Source: Axinella damicornis (lineage: Eukaryota > Porifera > Demospongiae > Axinellida > Axinellidae). From it: 64,000 nucleotides of DNA. Below the pieces are notes generated by a model. The model ran no database searches and was not told where the DNA came from. It saw only the letters and a list, made by a program, of their open reading frames with translations. A program made the position numbers and the translations under genes. The DNA lies in contig OZ007508.1 of assembly GCA_963931865.1 (NCBI GenBank), forward strand, positions 5,890,237-5,954,236, in the 5' to 3' direction. Shown one piece after another: positions 32,234-44,766 of the stretch; positions within the stretch are counted from its first letter, which is position 1, and every line of letters begins with the position of its first letter.

Positions 32234-32331
32234 CTTTGTGATTTTCGCCACGCCCACCGCAATGAATTGCACTTTGACCTCCACGTTGTAGCACGTTCGT
32301 ATTGCCTCATCGACTAGAAGATACAGAGAGT
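32234..32331. promoter_or_regulatory. Putative bidirectional METTL14/RBM22 promoter
   Basis: Only 98 bp separate the proposed METTL14 ATG (minus) and RBM22 ATG (plus). No TATA box is obvious; the region contains CACGCCCACCGCAATG and GCACGTTCG. Untranslated regions of both genes must overlap or be very short. The call is from gene positions, not from a recognised motif. Confidence 0.6.
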
Positions 32332-35300
32332 ATGGCCATTTCTAAAACCGCCAATACCTATAACCGAGCGAACTGGGAACAATCTGTAAGTGTGTAACTC
32401 AGAGGAATGATTTACAGTATTCAAAGGGACCTCAAATTCGGGTGTGGCGAGAGACTGGCCCGCGAGTCTAAAATCACATGTCTATCACAGCTGCTTCCTT
32501 TGTTACTTACAGGAGTTTCCGATCCTCTGTCAGACGTGCCTAGGTGACAATCCCTACATTCGTATGGTGAGTCACTCCTGCCAGTGGCAGGGATGCGCAT
32601 ATGCCTAGTCCTCATCATCAAATGAGGGTGATTCGTAGCAGAATGGTAGCTAGTCTAAGCAGAAGATGTATGTATGTATGTAGCCAGGCTAAACAGAATG
32701 GTAGAATGGTAGTCTAACAAGCTGGCCCTTCGCAGGGATGTCAAGGTCCTCATTATGATTATAAAGCAATGGTGTGTCACTCCCTTTACTAAGGAAGGGG
32801 TGGAGTCGCTATGCATTCTACCAGGCTAAGGGCAAAATGTGCATGTGGTCAAACGGTCAGGATTTTTTAGGCATGTCTGCAAGTGGTTGCTGTGCTACAT
32901 GTACCTGTAGTTTGATGTGCATTAATTAGAGTTATTCACATCACATGTCTGAAAGCATTGTGTTCCATTCCTTGGAGGGCTTGGAGCTGGAGGAGCATAA
33001 ACTATGTCAATATAGCTATCAGTAGCTACACATACATGTTGTAATTATCCAGTCCTATTGATATTGATTTGGTAGTCAGTGTTTAAATTATCTTCCTTGG
33101 GGGCGTGGTGTGTACATGTTGGGATGGAGAATATAGACCCCTTGCAGTGGGTGTAACAAGTGTGCAACTCTGCACCTCTCTTGCAGGTGTTGTATGGATG
33201 ATGATGTTGTACAATTTACCTTTCCTTACACAGCTGAGAGACAACTTTGGAGATGAGTGCAAGGTGTGTGTATGTTTGTGTACATTTTAGCCTCGTTCCC
33301 AGGCCTTGGGAGAAACGGCCTTGCAACTTACATTTGCACGCAAGTTCAAACTGTTACCTCTGCTGCCAGAAAGTTGGCAGTATCAATCAAATTTCAGAAC
33401 ATTGCCAATAGTAAAACCCAATTGCATCGTACATTGAAACGTCGCAGTCATGCCCATTCATTGCAATAGTCAATTGCTTGATCGTGCTACATGTAGTGTA
33501 GGTGCTCTGAGTGATTCTTTGTTTGAGTTCTGACTGACTTCCGTAGCAGAACCTGCAGCAAACAATTGTTTCCACAGGTAGGGAAGGACCGTTCTGAGGT
33601 ACATGTAGTGCAATTGCTGTGACCTTACATGTACATCCGTATACTGTTTGAACTCGCGGAAGTTGCCAGCCATTTCTCCTACATACATGTACATGTACGG
33701 CCTGGGAATGAGGCTAGTGTACACATGTACATGTGTGTGTGTGAGTGTATTTTCGTCTTTGTTAAGTGTAGGTACATATATGTACATGTACATTATATGT
33801 CTGCTTCTAGCCTTTCAATACGCTCTAATTGATTGGCCAGCTCGTCCATCAACCATTCACGTGACTTCCATCAATGTCTCGCACGGTTGCCATCACTGTC
33901 GCACTGACGTGCACTATCGTTCCAGACACAGCTAAACACTGTAGTCTTCGAGTACATGTAGTTCTCCGTCTCCAGTGTGGCTGTCAGCACATCATCCACG
34001 GACTTCGGTCGACGCTGCCTAATGCCTGGGGGGTGCTCAGGTAGCTGGGCAAGGCCGTCCCTTGCCTCCTCCTGCAGGTTTGCATATTCCTTGTCCACAT
34101 GCAGGTCCTCTGCAGATTCTGCCCATCGTCCTTCTGCTGAGTTTTCAGCTCAACGACGTACAACTCACGGCTGCTGTTTGGGTCAAAATATTCCCGCAAC
34201 GTCTTTGCATGGCTGTACGATCCCCGGCTCACTCTCCTCTGGTGACTGTTGGTTTGCAATCTTGATTCAGTTGTCCGTCCATACATGTATATCACCCAGG
34301 AAGCACATCCTGGTGATATCCTGGGTAATACAGTGCATCTCTGACTGTGGTTGACCATGTCCTGGGTTATCATCCTGACTGTGGTTGACTGTGCCTTGAT
34401 ACACCCACTCACTAGGTTATAAGCACAAGTACTTTGACACACATGTAGCGTTCTCTATTTAGGGATGGCCAGGGAAATTTTGATTTTACCATACTGATGC
34501 ACCAGCAGGATAATGGCCGAAGAAGATACAACCCCTCAAACCAAGCGTGCAGATAGAATGATACTGCCTAGCAGTTCACAAAAACACTCACAAACGTACC
34601 TTAGAGTACGCGAGAGTCGATGAACAAGTTGCGGAGAAAAGTCCGATTTCGTCATCTTCATTCTTCTTTCTTCTTCTTTCTTTCTCATAACAAAACTTAG
34701 GATAGCTTACCAACTAAACCACTTCTTGAGCTAATTTACGTGCAGGACAACACCGCTATCGCCGTAGTACTCGCCGTGACCACTTTTGTCTGCTAACTGG
34801 CAAGACCAGCAGTTTTAGCTAGCTACATGTACGATCCGATGGCATTCTAGCACGACGCCATTTTGAGGCAATGAGGTCACGCATTCACCAACTGCGCATG
34901 CACAATCCAAAATGCAAGCACATTTTGTGTTCCTTTTGCTTGTGATGGCTGCGTTTGGTACACTAACAGAATCCTTGTGAATCCGTCGTCTGGTGGTTCC
35001 TACCGCTACGACGAATTTCTACTAACCTGTTCTTGTCAAGAGCTATCGTGACTCTGCCATCATGGAGGCGTGGCTTTCTTTTCATGATGTATTAAACTAC
35101 AGTGCAGAGCGTCTGACCAGAACTGTGAGGCTAGAGTTTTGAACGTACTTGGAGCCATTGCAAGCACATGACCTACATGACTGCCATCGAGCTCTCTGAT
35201 CTGATGAAGGGTGAGCCCCACCCCCATGTCCGCCCCGCAAAGACAACACTAAGCATTCATCACAACAAAAATACATGGAGTAATATAAACAGAATGAAGC

Positions 35301-35469
35301 ATCAAAGCCTGCTCATGATCAGTGCCCAGTGGAAGGTCCACGTCCATCAAGAGATACAGTTGCAGCTTTGCTTTGTTGACATGGCCCGTAGTCTCAGGCT
35401 CGAGCCTAGGAACGAGGCTAACATGGCAACACAACATCTTAAAATCTGACATCAGGGCATACATCCAGT

Positions 35470-35503
<34 letters not shown>

Positions 35504-38500
35504 TTGACGTTACACGTACCATGACTAAGAAGTTACACATTTCATGCGCTTGAAAAAGTGCACAAACTAGAGGCAAAAAATTTTCTATGAAAATTAAAAA
35601 GGATTTAGTGATGGCCTGTCACATTCGGAATTATTCCACCTCTCGAAAAAGCTAAGAAACAAGTTAAGCAGAAATGCCATTAACCAGGCTCAGTCCCATC
35701 GATATCCCGTCCCTAAATTCTACGTTTTATAATGGGATGGGACTGAGCCTGGTTAATGGCATTTCTCCTTGTTTCTTAGCTTTTTCGAGAGGTGGAATAA
35801 TTCCGAATGTGACAGGCCATCACTAAATCCTTTTTAATTTTTCAGAGAATTTTTTGCCTCTAGTGGCATCAGTGATGAATTGGGCAGATCTCTAGCTTAC
35901 AATGGAAAGCACCCGACAACTTATCCAATAAGACACCATGTGCAGTATAAATATTCGTGATGGCTTGTTTCGTACATATGTGCTTCATAATTTTTACAAG
36001 CAGCTCTCGTTATCATCGCAGCCAGGAGTTCTCCGACCTTTTCGGGGCTTAGTGTACACCCTAGAGCCGTAACCATTGGAGGCCTCTGGTTGGCTACTTC
36101 CATCACAGCTGGAGGTGGAGGTGTCTGCTTCTGCTCCTTCTTCTTCTTGGAACTAACGACAACTATTTTACGTTTTAAAACTAGGTCAGGTGCCCCGTGA
36201 AAGTGCAAATGTTGGAAACCGTTAACACAGGAGCTCCACTGTTCGGCCAATCCACCATTGCTTCTGAACAACAAAGCTTCATTCATAGTAAGTTTTGGAC
36301 TCAATTTGGGATAGGCAGTTTGGATCGCCTGGAACAAACGCTTTGTCCAATCTATTTCATGATAATCGGTGATGGAGAAAGGAGATTGACTATCCTCTTC
36401 AGCTTTAACAAGCAAATGTAATCTGGCTATTTTGGTGTCTCTGTTGCTGGTGCTATTTCCGATGCATACAGGTCTAAGAGCGACTGTTTAGATCGAACAA
36501 AAGCTTCCAGTTCGTAGTGGTCCTGGTGGGTGCAGTTATGGAAGTTGTTCTCGTGGTAAATACATTTCGTCGAAAACGACGTGTGGTAGAAGTGAAGACT
36601 GCTTTGAAAGTGGTGTTGGTTTTTGGCGGAAAACAATAGAAAAACACATCCTCTCTTTCACGAGCCTTTACAAATTTGTACGTTGTGAGTAAGGCCAGAA
36701 ATATCCCGCAACCTCTTACAGTCTTCATCAATTGCTCCTTTGAATTTCTTCACAATGGCAATATGCATTAGACCCTTCAAGTACAAAATTGATGATTCAG
36801 ACGTCTTTGGTGGCTTATCCAAAGTACAGACCATCACTTTACCAAAGTAAACCTATAACAGAAAAGCCATATGAGTTGCAGAAGTCACATGTGGGTCATT
36901 CCAGGTGAGATCAACATGAAAAATGGACGACCCCTTCAGATTTCTCCGATAATTGGTACATGTGCTGGTAGTGTTAGGATACATACCAGTACAAATATTT
37001 GCGGCTGGTATTGTACGGCTTCTGAGATATGGGCTGTCAAAGTTACAACTTTTGGGGGATTTTTGGCCTACCTTACTCCATTTAATCGTCAATTTCTTGA
37101 ATAGTAAGCAAGGGTTGTAGCACATACAATAAGGTTCCATTTCATGTGCTTAAAAGGTTTCTTGAACGAAGTTGGGTCAAAGGTCAAATATCGGCTTAAT
37201 TAAAACGACATTTTCAACTGTTCGGGTTACTTCAATTTTTCAACTGTTCGGGTTACATGTACTTCAATTTCTTTCATACTTGGATATAATTATTGATATG
37301 TTATTACTCTTCAAGGAAATAAAGTTTGGTTATGGGACTGGCATGGGTTCAGGAGATATGCTCTTCTTTATATGTGGTTGTACAACAAATATAACACAAA
37401 ACTGTTTTCAGTTTAGCCGTAGCAGCTCTACTGTCTCTCTGATACAAACTGTATGTACGTCCAGTGGTAGTTCTAGGTTCTACAAGAGTTAAAATACTTG
37501 ACAAAGGCAGTGTGATGATATCTGGTGTGGTGGGGTATTTGAGCGGCTAGGTCCATGTGGGTGAAGAAGTGTCAGCCGGACTTCAGCATTTTCAAGATCT
37601 TCTCTCCAACACACACGCCAACCACCATACGCTTTCATTCACACAGGCTACATATACACTGTACCCTGATACTTGCTCAATTTCCAAATCCTCAGGTTGC
37701 TTTGTTACCCTTTCATCTTTTGAATCGGTTGATGATGAATACTTCTTTGTCGATAAGTGTCATTCGAGTATGGAATGAAGGTGTGTAAGCTACGTGTTCC
37801 CGGTATAGTACGGCTCTTCTGAAATCGCAACTCAAGGTGAGCCTTCTCACTTTGGTACCCTTCTGAGGTGCAGTATTGGAAGGTGACTGATGGAATATTA
37901 CAGGTGGCCCATTGGTACAACTGAAATGGTGTCATGATTTGATCCTCGTAGGGTCTAGCTCTGCAGACTGGCGCGTGCTGCCAGACGCTTAACGGTCCCA
38001 CCTAAGCCATCACAGGCACCCTTGCCATGAGAAGTGGCAGAAAAGTTCAACTCTGCAGGTTCTCCGAAGTCAGATTTATGGAAACACAGGTTGAGAAAAT
38101 TCTTACGGTTTTTATATTGTGATGCTGCTCCGTCCGAATAATAGTGAACTCTTGTAGGGAGATGCCCGAAAGTAGCTTTCAGAAAATCAATCAACTTCTT
38201 CTGGAAAAGGTAAACCACGATGGTATCGTGTTGCATGCAATCTGAAATGAGAAATCTGAAGGGGTCGTCCATTTTTCATGTTGATCTCACCTGGAATGAC
38301 CCTGGGAATGACCCATGTGTATTGCACGTGCAACACTCAATGGGTAGTTATCTCTAGGTCATAGAAATAGATGGAAATTCACAGTAAACTCGCTCAAGAG
38401 CAGCTTGCATTCACATGATTGTCATCAGAATGTGACCGGGAGAAATTATGGCACTTTTGAAACTAGTCTCGGAACCAGACTCCCATACCCAAAGGGGGAG

Positions 38501-41500
38501 GGGGAGTCTGCATACAGAAAGCCGTTATGGGCTGCAGCTTGCATGAGGATTCCGAAGTGCCAACAGGAGCCCATAAGCTCCTGGTGCCAACTAGAGGCAA
38601 AACATTTTCTCCCAAAAATTAAAAAGGATTTAGTGATGGTCTGTCACATTCAGAATTATTCAACCTCTCGAGAAACAAGGAGAATGCCATTAACCACGCC
38701 CAGTCCCTTCCCATTGGAAAATGTAGAATTTAGGGATGGGATGGGACTGAAACTGGTTAATGACATTCTCCTTGTTTCTTAGCTTTGTCGAGAGGTTGAA
38801 TAATTCTGAATGTGACAGGCATCACTAAATCCTTTTTAATTTTTGGGAGAACATTTTTTGCCTCTAGTAAGGACAAATACTGTACATGATTGTACACCTG
38901 TATGCTAAATGTTCCATGTAACCTGTAAATGTACTGCATGTACATGTACCTATATCTTTAGCATCGCATGATCTCTACCGATCAGATCTGTTCCCGTCCG
39001 TTTACGGTGTTCCGGTGGTGTCCCGGAGCTCGCATGAGGTACAAGAGAACAGAGGTGTGCCAGGCGTGTGCCCAGCTGAAGAATGTCTGCCAGACATGTC
39101 TCCTAGGTGAGTGCAGGAGCGCGTAATGACATCATCTTCATCTCTTTGAAATAGTGACTGGCATTATTACGTATATGCCTACACTGTATGTTCTACGGTG
39201 CCAAACCACTCCATCGCCCCCCTCCCCTTTCCTTCCTCCTCTCATTTCTTCTCTCCCCTCCTTCCCTCTCCCAGACCTTGAGTACGGTCTCCCTGTGCAA
39301 GTGCGAGACCAGGCTCTTGGCGTGAAGGACGACCTGCCTAAGAGCGATGTGGGCAGAGAGTATTACCTGCAGAACATGGAGAAGGAGGTGGGTTATATCA
39401 GGGCTCAATATAATTTTTCAAGTGCACCTTCCATTATGACAGACCGTAAACTGAAATGACAGACCACTCGGACCTGCCATAGAAATTACCAGCACTATGA
39501 AATGCCCCCCCCCCCCCCCCCCCCCCCAGTAAATGATAACTTATTTTCCATATGAAAGACATCCACTGCAAGACAACTTTGCCATTGTATGCACAATGCA
39601 TGGAACTTACTGTGCATGATTGTGTTTTTGACAGTACACAGATTACGTCATCTATTAGTCTCGCATGCGCACGGCCGCGGGCCACATCGCGCGAGATCGA
39701 GACGAAGTATGCCAACAACACGAAACAAAAATTTGTAGCGAGCAGATCTTCTCCAAGGCATGGAGCGAAGGTACGTCCAACCAGAGAGTGGGCCAGTAGC
39801 GTCCTCGACCATGCCACCAGGTCCCTCCACAATGCCTGACTGGCCCAGAATGAACGGTTAAAGCACCGGGTTCTAGCACACAGACCCCGCTCTCGGCGCA
39901 GACTTGTACTCCACGTTGCACTGCCACTGCCACCGTTCAGATGTTTTCACTCTGGCTTGGTGCTTTGCCTTCTTTTGTGGCTTGCTAATCTACAGCAGTC
40001 ACTCCAACGTTTTAGACCAGCCATTTTGACAGGCACGTGTTGAGAATGGGCAGTCATCTAACACGCATGCGCGGATTTTGACCGATGACCGACCATTATA
40101 TTGAGCCCTGTATATGATGTCATGTGACATTTTATTGGTGATCATGTGATGGTTATGTGATTGTCACATGACAACTACATGTACATTGTATATGCAAAGT
40201 GAATCCTCCACCTCTGGAGTGACTTTGTCATTGAGTGCACCACGTGTGCAATGTCTCAGGGCCCTGCTGGGTACATCTACATTTGTGACTATCTTGTTAC
40301 ATGCCTGTAGATGTATAGCTACATATACTGTAAGACCTGAGCTGAGAAAGGTACACTGATGTCAAGATTTTAAATGTGTGTGTGTGTGTCTGTGTGATGG
40401 GGCGAGACTACATGTGCATCCAACCGTTGTACGTTTACGAAATGTACACCCTCCGAAACTCAAGAATGTTGGGCATGTGCTGGAACCTTCCAGAATGGCT
40501 GGTGGATGTAATCAGGGAGCAGCAGCTGAAGCGTACGCAATCAGGAGCAGCAGCTGAAGTGGATACAATCGGGGAGCAGCAGCTGAAGCGCAATTGGGGA
40601 GCAGCAGTTGAATCGGATACAATCGGGGAGCAGCAGCTGAAGCGCAATTGGGGAGCAGCAGTTGAATCGGATACAATCGGGGAGCAGCAGCTGAAGCACA
40701 ATTGGGGAGCAGCAGCTGAAGTGGACACAACTGGGGAGCAGCAGCTGAAGCGGACGCAATTGGGGAGCAGCAAACCGAAGTGGATGCAATCGGGTGAAGC
40801 GGATTGAATCGGGGGACAGCAGGTCTGCACATAGAGCTGTCCAGCGCCAGATTGCTCACATACATGTATAGGCGAATGAAGGGGCAGTCGCTGAGCGAGC
40901 AAAGCTACATGTACTTGTACACTGTACACTGTACATTTGAATTCATTACTGTAGCCACCCCACAAACTCTACACTATTGCTAGATATCTTACCTTGAGAA
41001 TCAGCAATGGTAGATGTGCATGTGTGTGCATGAGTGCAGGAGTATCTGTGGACTGCAGTACTACTGCTGTTCGGCGGAGAATGAAAGAGAATCTTGCTGG
41101 CTGTCAGCTGCACACGTCCTAAACCCGACGGTCTGGTGTCGTGACCGTGGGGTCTAAGGTGTGCTAGAGCATGTGTTGGTAGGACAATTGGCTCTGCGTT
41201 GGGCAACTGTGACCAGAGTTATATACACATCCAACAACACTGGAACGAAATTTGTACTGATCGATAGTCACATTTGAATACTCACTCCTCTATACATGTA
41301 CATGTATGCATTGTACATGTGTTACAGTATAGTGAAGGAGTGGCAGCTGCACTCCTGATGGGGCAAACGGTGATGGGGCAAGCTGTACCTCACCGAATGA
41401 TACATGTACCTCCTTACTCTCACCTACCTCGTTGATACAATGTACATGCACTTCAAGTTGTACTTACATGTACAGCTCACTCTGATTAACTGACACCAGT

Positions 41501-44500
41501 GTTTCCCCCAGAGGGGGTAGAGGGGTGCTCCTCCCCCCTTTCCTGGCCTGTTATCCTTTGATGTGGTCATTAGAATGCCTTTGATCTGGTCAATTTTGTA
41601 CTATTTTTACCAACCTTTCCTGTCAGTTTTGGAGGGAAACACTGACACACGTATGTGATGTCACATACTGCCAGCATTGAGCGAGCGAGTGATCAGATCA
41701 TTCAGCTTTTCCCCTACCAGCAGTGTACGTGTAAGCACATGTACATTGCACATGTGTGTAGAGTGTAGTGAACTATATTGCACATCCTCTATGTGCTTTG
41801 TACACTCTTGCATACTCTTGTGCACTCTTGCATACATGTACCGTGCTGCAGCTTGCTATCACTGGAAAGACAGAGCCGGGAGGTTCGGTGGGGAAGGCCC
41901 AGGCCCCTAGCGACCTGCTGATGAAGCTAGCCAGGACGACACCATACTACAAACGGAACAGACCTCACATCTGCTCGTTCTGGGTGAAGGGGGAGTGTAC
42001 CAGGGGAGAGGAATGCCCGTACAGGTGTGGCTAGGGTAGTGTATGTGAGTGGTGTGTTCTGGGTGAAGGGGGAGTGTACCAGGGGAGAGGAGGTGTGGCT
42101 AGGGTACAGTGTATGTGAGTGGTGTGTTCTGGGTGAAGGGGGAGTGTACCAGGGGAGAGGAATGCCCATACAGGTGTGGCTAGTATACAGTGTATGTGCT
42201 TGGTGTGTTCTGGGTGAAGGGGGAGTGGTTTTATTTATTACATGCATCGTCATTTAATTTGGAATGGGGGTGGAACACCACCACCCCCAGAAATTGTGTG
42301 TGAAACCCTGCGTATTTTGCTGGTGCAGAACCATCATTTGACCCATACATGCCTTCTCCATTCTCCTGCTCCTCCCTCCCCTCCTTCCCCCCACTTCTCC
42401 CCCCACCCCCATCCCACCAGACATGAGTTGCCGACAGACCCCAATGACCCTCTGGCCCACCAGAACATGAAAGATAGGTACTACGGTGTCAATGACCCAG
42501 TGGCAGACAAGCTAATGCGACAAGCGTCGGACATGCCCCGGCTCACAGCACCGCAGGACCGGAGCATCACATCGATCTACGTTGGAGGTGTGGAGGAGTC
42601 TGTCACTGAGAAGGATCTGAGGTAGACCTACAGTTGTTCAGTAGCGTATTTGAGTCACAAAGTTGTGCAGACGATGGATACATGTACATTAGCTGTGTCC
42701 CCCATTGCGAACGTTCACAGCAAAGGTTGCAATGTACTGTGGTGTTTATTGCATGGTCCTGACAATGTTTTGTACATGTGTACTCAGCAATTCTCAACTA
42801 GATACTAGATACTGTAAAGCTTTGTCTTGTCAAGTACTTCAAGTGGTTGGTAAATATAACCGAAAGGCAAAGAGCATATTTTGCCAGCCTGCCAGGGGAA
42901 GCTGTTAATTTACACAGTAGACCTAAAGAGAACACTACAGTGAGCTTCAGCTTCCTGTGATAGCAACAGCTTCCTGTGAGCAACAGAACTTCTGTTCAGA
43001 TACCAAACCCACTGGGCTTCCTTGTACATGTTGTACACACGTAGGTCTTATCCCATCCTGTGGATACTGGATACCTGAGCAGACTATGATTTCATCCACC
43101 ATCTTAAACTGGGGATCGACGGTAGCCATGCTTTGGCAGTCTATGTGAACGGCAAGTGTCAAGAACGATTCATACAAACCTGGAAAATGGTTGTTTTGGC
43201 GTTCAATTCAGCCACTTCTCAGCGAGGCCATGGAACGGCCGTCTTGGCATCTCACCCTGAACCTGGTGCAATTCTGGAGTCTTTGAGCAGGAATAATGCG
43301 ACTGCTGTGTGCAGGGTGACGTGATAACACTGTCCGCTGTACAACAGTTTCAAATAAGAGCTTACCGTCAGTCACTCTTCTCTGTGCAGGGACCACTTCT
43401 ACCAGTTTGGTGAGATCCGGAACCTCCATGTGGTCCCCAAACAGAAGTGTGCGTTCGTCAGCTTCACCTCCAGGGAGGAGGCCGAGAAGGCCGTGGACGG
43501 TTCCTTCAATAAACTCATTGTCAGAGGTACGTAACAGTTATAGACTGAACTGACCACCACTGGACTAGCCTCGTTCTCAGGCCCCAACCAGCTTTAGAGT
43601 ACGGGTACATGTAAGTGACGAAAAGCTGGGTGGGGGCCTGGGAACCAGTCGACATTACCATGGACCTCTAAAGCAGGTCATAGTGTTGCTACTTGTATCC
43701 TTCACTCCCTCACTAGGAGTATTACTGGTTTTGTCAGCATGTGTGTCGTGTCTCTCTCAGGTCACAGACTGAAGATCCTGTGGGGAAAGTCACAGGCTGC
43801 CCTGCCCACCCCCGGGAAGAAAGGAGGAAGAGAGTTGGCCCCCGTCCCCGGGCTCCCAGAAGGTGTGCTAGCCAATTCCATGTTGCCCACATGATGTTCA
43901 CAATAATCATGTGACCAGATTGCAACTTGAAAGGCATACACCTGTACATGTAACATAGTGTTTCTGGGTGTGGATGTGTGAGTATATAGCATCATGTATG
44001 TAGTTCGGCCCATGTTGGTTGAGTAGACAAATGAACTAACGCTGGTGGGACGACACACGAATATTCAATCTGTCATGACCACAGTCATCCACTGAAATTC
44101 CCACGCTAGTCTTGTATAATATTGTGCTGCTTATGCAGATCTATGAGTTTTGTGTGTTGTGGTTTTAGTGTCCATGAGTTCAAATCTACTCTCTCCTCGT
44201 TCTCCTTAGCTCTTCCTCCACTTCCCTTTGATCCCTTCAACCTCCATGGCAACAACGACCAGGCCACTCCCCAACCAGCCCAGCAAAAGGGTGGCAATCA
44301 ACAGCAGCCCCCAAGACCTCCCGGACCCCCTCTGCCCTTCCCCCCACCCCCAGGAGGATTCGGCTACCCACCTCCTCCACCCCCTGGTAAGTTAGTAAGA
44401 CATCAGCCATAAATGACTTGTGTGGTTTTACGATAGCCTTGTTCTGAGGCCTTCAAGTGCTGTGGTGGGAAACGTGAACGAGGCTAGGTTTTGCAAATTG

Positions 44501-44766
44501 TGCAACATATCTAAGCTGACGTATAGACAGCCAAAGATACTTTGAATAGCAGTCCATTGGCATGTACCATTGATATTCCACACCCACACACACACACACT
44601 CACAGGTGCCCCTCCCCCTCCTCCACACATGTTCTACCCCTACCCTCCCCCTCCGCCTGTTCCTCCCCCCGCACACCCTCACCCTGTCCACTACCCCTCC
44701 CAGGACCCCCACCACCTGGGGGCTCGGGCACCAAGGGGGGGAGGTGGAGGTCCACCCAGGCAGTGA
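32332..44766 (+). CDS. RBM22: RBM22, pre-mRNA splicing factor (Slt11/Ecm2 family)
   Basis: RBM22 contacts U6 snRNA and pre-mRNA in the activated spliceosome and shapes the catalytic centre. Eleven exons, all GT/AG and in phase: 32332-32385, 32513-32566, 33234-33263, 38986-39106, 39275-39387, 41852-42024, 42421-42621, 43390-43526, 43760-43862, 44169-44386, 44606-44766; about 454 residues, against about 420 in vertebrates. Domains: N-terminal Cys-rich zinc-binding region ([50 protein letters not shown]; residues about 20-86); CCCH finger [19 protein letters not shown] (about 165-183); RRM from about 230 to 305, with RNP2 IYVGGV and RNP1 CAFVSF; Pro-rich tail ending HYPSQDP. Exon 10 adds [12 protein letters not shown] before the usual ALPP stretch. 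Intron 3 (5.7 kb) is full of transposon relics. Confidence 0.95.
33871..34265 (-). pseudogene. Ty3/gypsy-type gag fragment in RBM22 intron 3
   Basis: Minus-strand readings [20 protein letters not shown] (one frame) and [34 protein letters not shown] (another) follow the pattern of metazoan gypsy gag: a YxVEL helix, a Y/A-Y-P-like segment with EEARxxLA, and a (R/K)PKSxxDAxxxALExE end. The central FL..L block is deleted. No protease or polymerase follows. Confidence 0.6.
35471..35502. repeat. Poly-C tract
   Basis: A C homopolymer of about 32 nt in RBM22 intron 3. Confidence 0.95.
35567..35872. mobile_element. Palindromic MITE, copy 1 (AGAGGCAAAA ends)
   Basis: Inverted arms TAGAGGCAAAAAATTTTCT, AAAAAGGATTTAGTGATGGC, ATTATTCCACCTCTCGA and TGCCATTAACCAGGCTCAGTC meet near 35715. 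The second copy is at 38592-38875. Both are in RBM22 intron 3. Confidence 0.85.
35921..36731 (-). pseudogene. Unidentified element-type protein remnant
   Basis: Minus strand, broken by at least two frameshifts. Upstream part: [20 protein letters not shown] and [20 protein letters not shown]. Downstream 164-codon frame: [55 protein letters not shown], a Lys/Pro-rich linker, then [14 protein letters not shown]. The FHGAPDLVL...KIVV pattern could be a PD-(D/E)xK nuclease core, but that is inference. No introns are obvious. It lies just left of the transposon at 36888-38319 and may belong with it. Confidence 0.4.
36888..38319 (-). mobile_element. DNA element with about 60-bp inverted ends and transposase-like remnant
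   Basis: The left arm (36888-36947, CATGTGGGTCATTCCAGGTG) and right arm (38251-38319) are inverted copies, the right with an extra CCTGGGAATGA. Minus strand, 38272 to about 37700: [56 protein letters not shown], then after a frameshift near 37960 [19 protein letters not shown] and [16 protein letters not shown]. DGxAxQYKN and ATSHGKGxxDGxGG recur in a widespread, poorly named class of invertebrate transposase-like proteins. Only its C-terminal part is here. Confidence 0.6.
38592..38875. mobile_element. Palindromic MITE, copy 2 (AGAGGCAAAA ends)
   Basis: Same arms as 35567-35872 (ACTAGAGGCAAAACATTTTC, AAAAAGGATTTAGTGATGG, TTAATGACATTCTCC) with scattered substitutions. It is 110 bp upstream of RBM22 exon 4. 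Confidence 0.85.
39506..39527. repeat. Poly-C tract in RBM22 intron 5
   Basis: A C homopolymer of about 22 nt. Confidence 0.9.
40505..40805. repeat. GGGGAGCAGCAGCTGAAG minisatellite in RBM22 intron 5
   Basis: About ten units of 30 bp or its parts (GGGGAGCAGCAGCTGAAGCG followed by GAT/CAATTG variants). The shorter homologous array in the RBM22 duplicate is at 51645-51745. It keeps frames open on both strands without being a gene. Confidence 0.9.
41976..42226 (+). repeat. Exon-derived minisatellite at RBM22 exon 6 donor
   Basis: The last about 45 bp of exon 6 ([14 protein letters not shown] codons), its donor ACAGGTGTGGC and about 25 bp of intron are repeated head to tail with a unit near 75 bp. 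Unit 1 is the real exon end. Unit 2 (about 42055) has lost the GAATGCCCGTACA stretch. Unit 3 (about 42119-42180) restores the reading and the donor. Unit 4 is partial (about 42207-42227). The duplicate locus has four units (52556-52815). Confidence 0.85.
43567..43652. mobile_element. TAGCCTCGTTCTCAGG hairpin element in RBM22 intron 8
   Basis: Ends TAGCCTCGTTCTCAGGCCCC and GGGGGCCTGGGAACCAG, inner arms CCAACCAGCTTT and AAAGCTGGGTGGGG. Confidence 0.7.

Noticed and set aside
40376..40965. Open frames of 143-176 codons on both strands (Gln/Leu- or Cys-rich)
   Set aside because: They are translations of the GGGGAGCAGCAGCTGAAG minisatellite in RBM22 intron 5.
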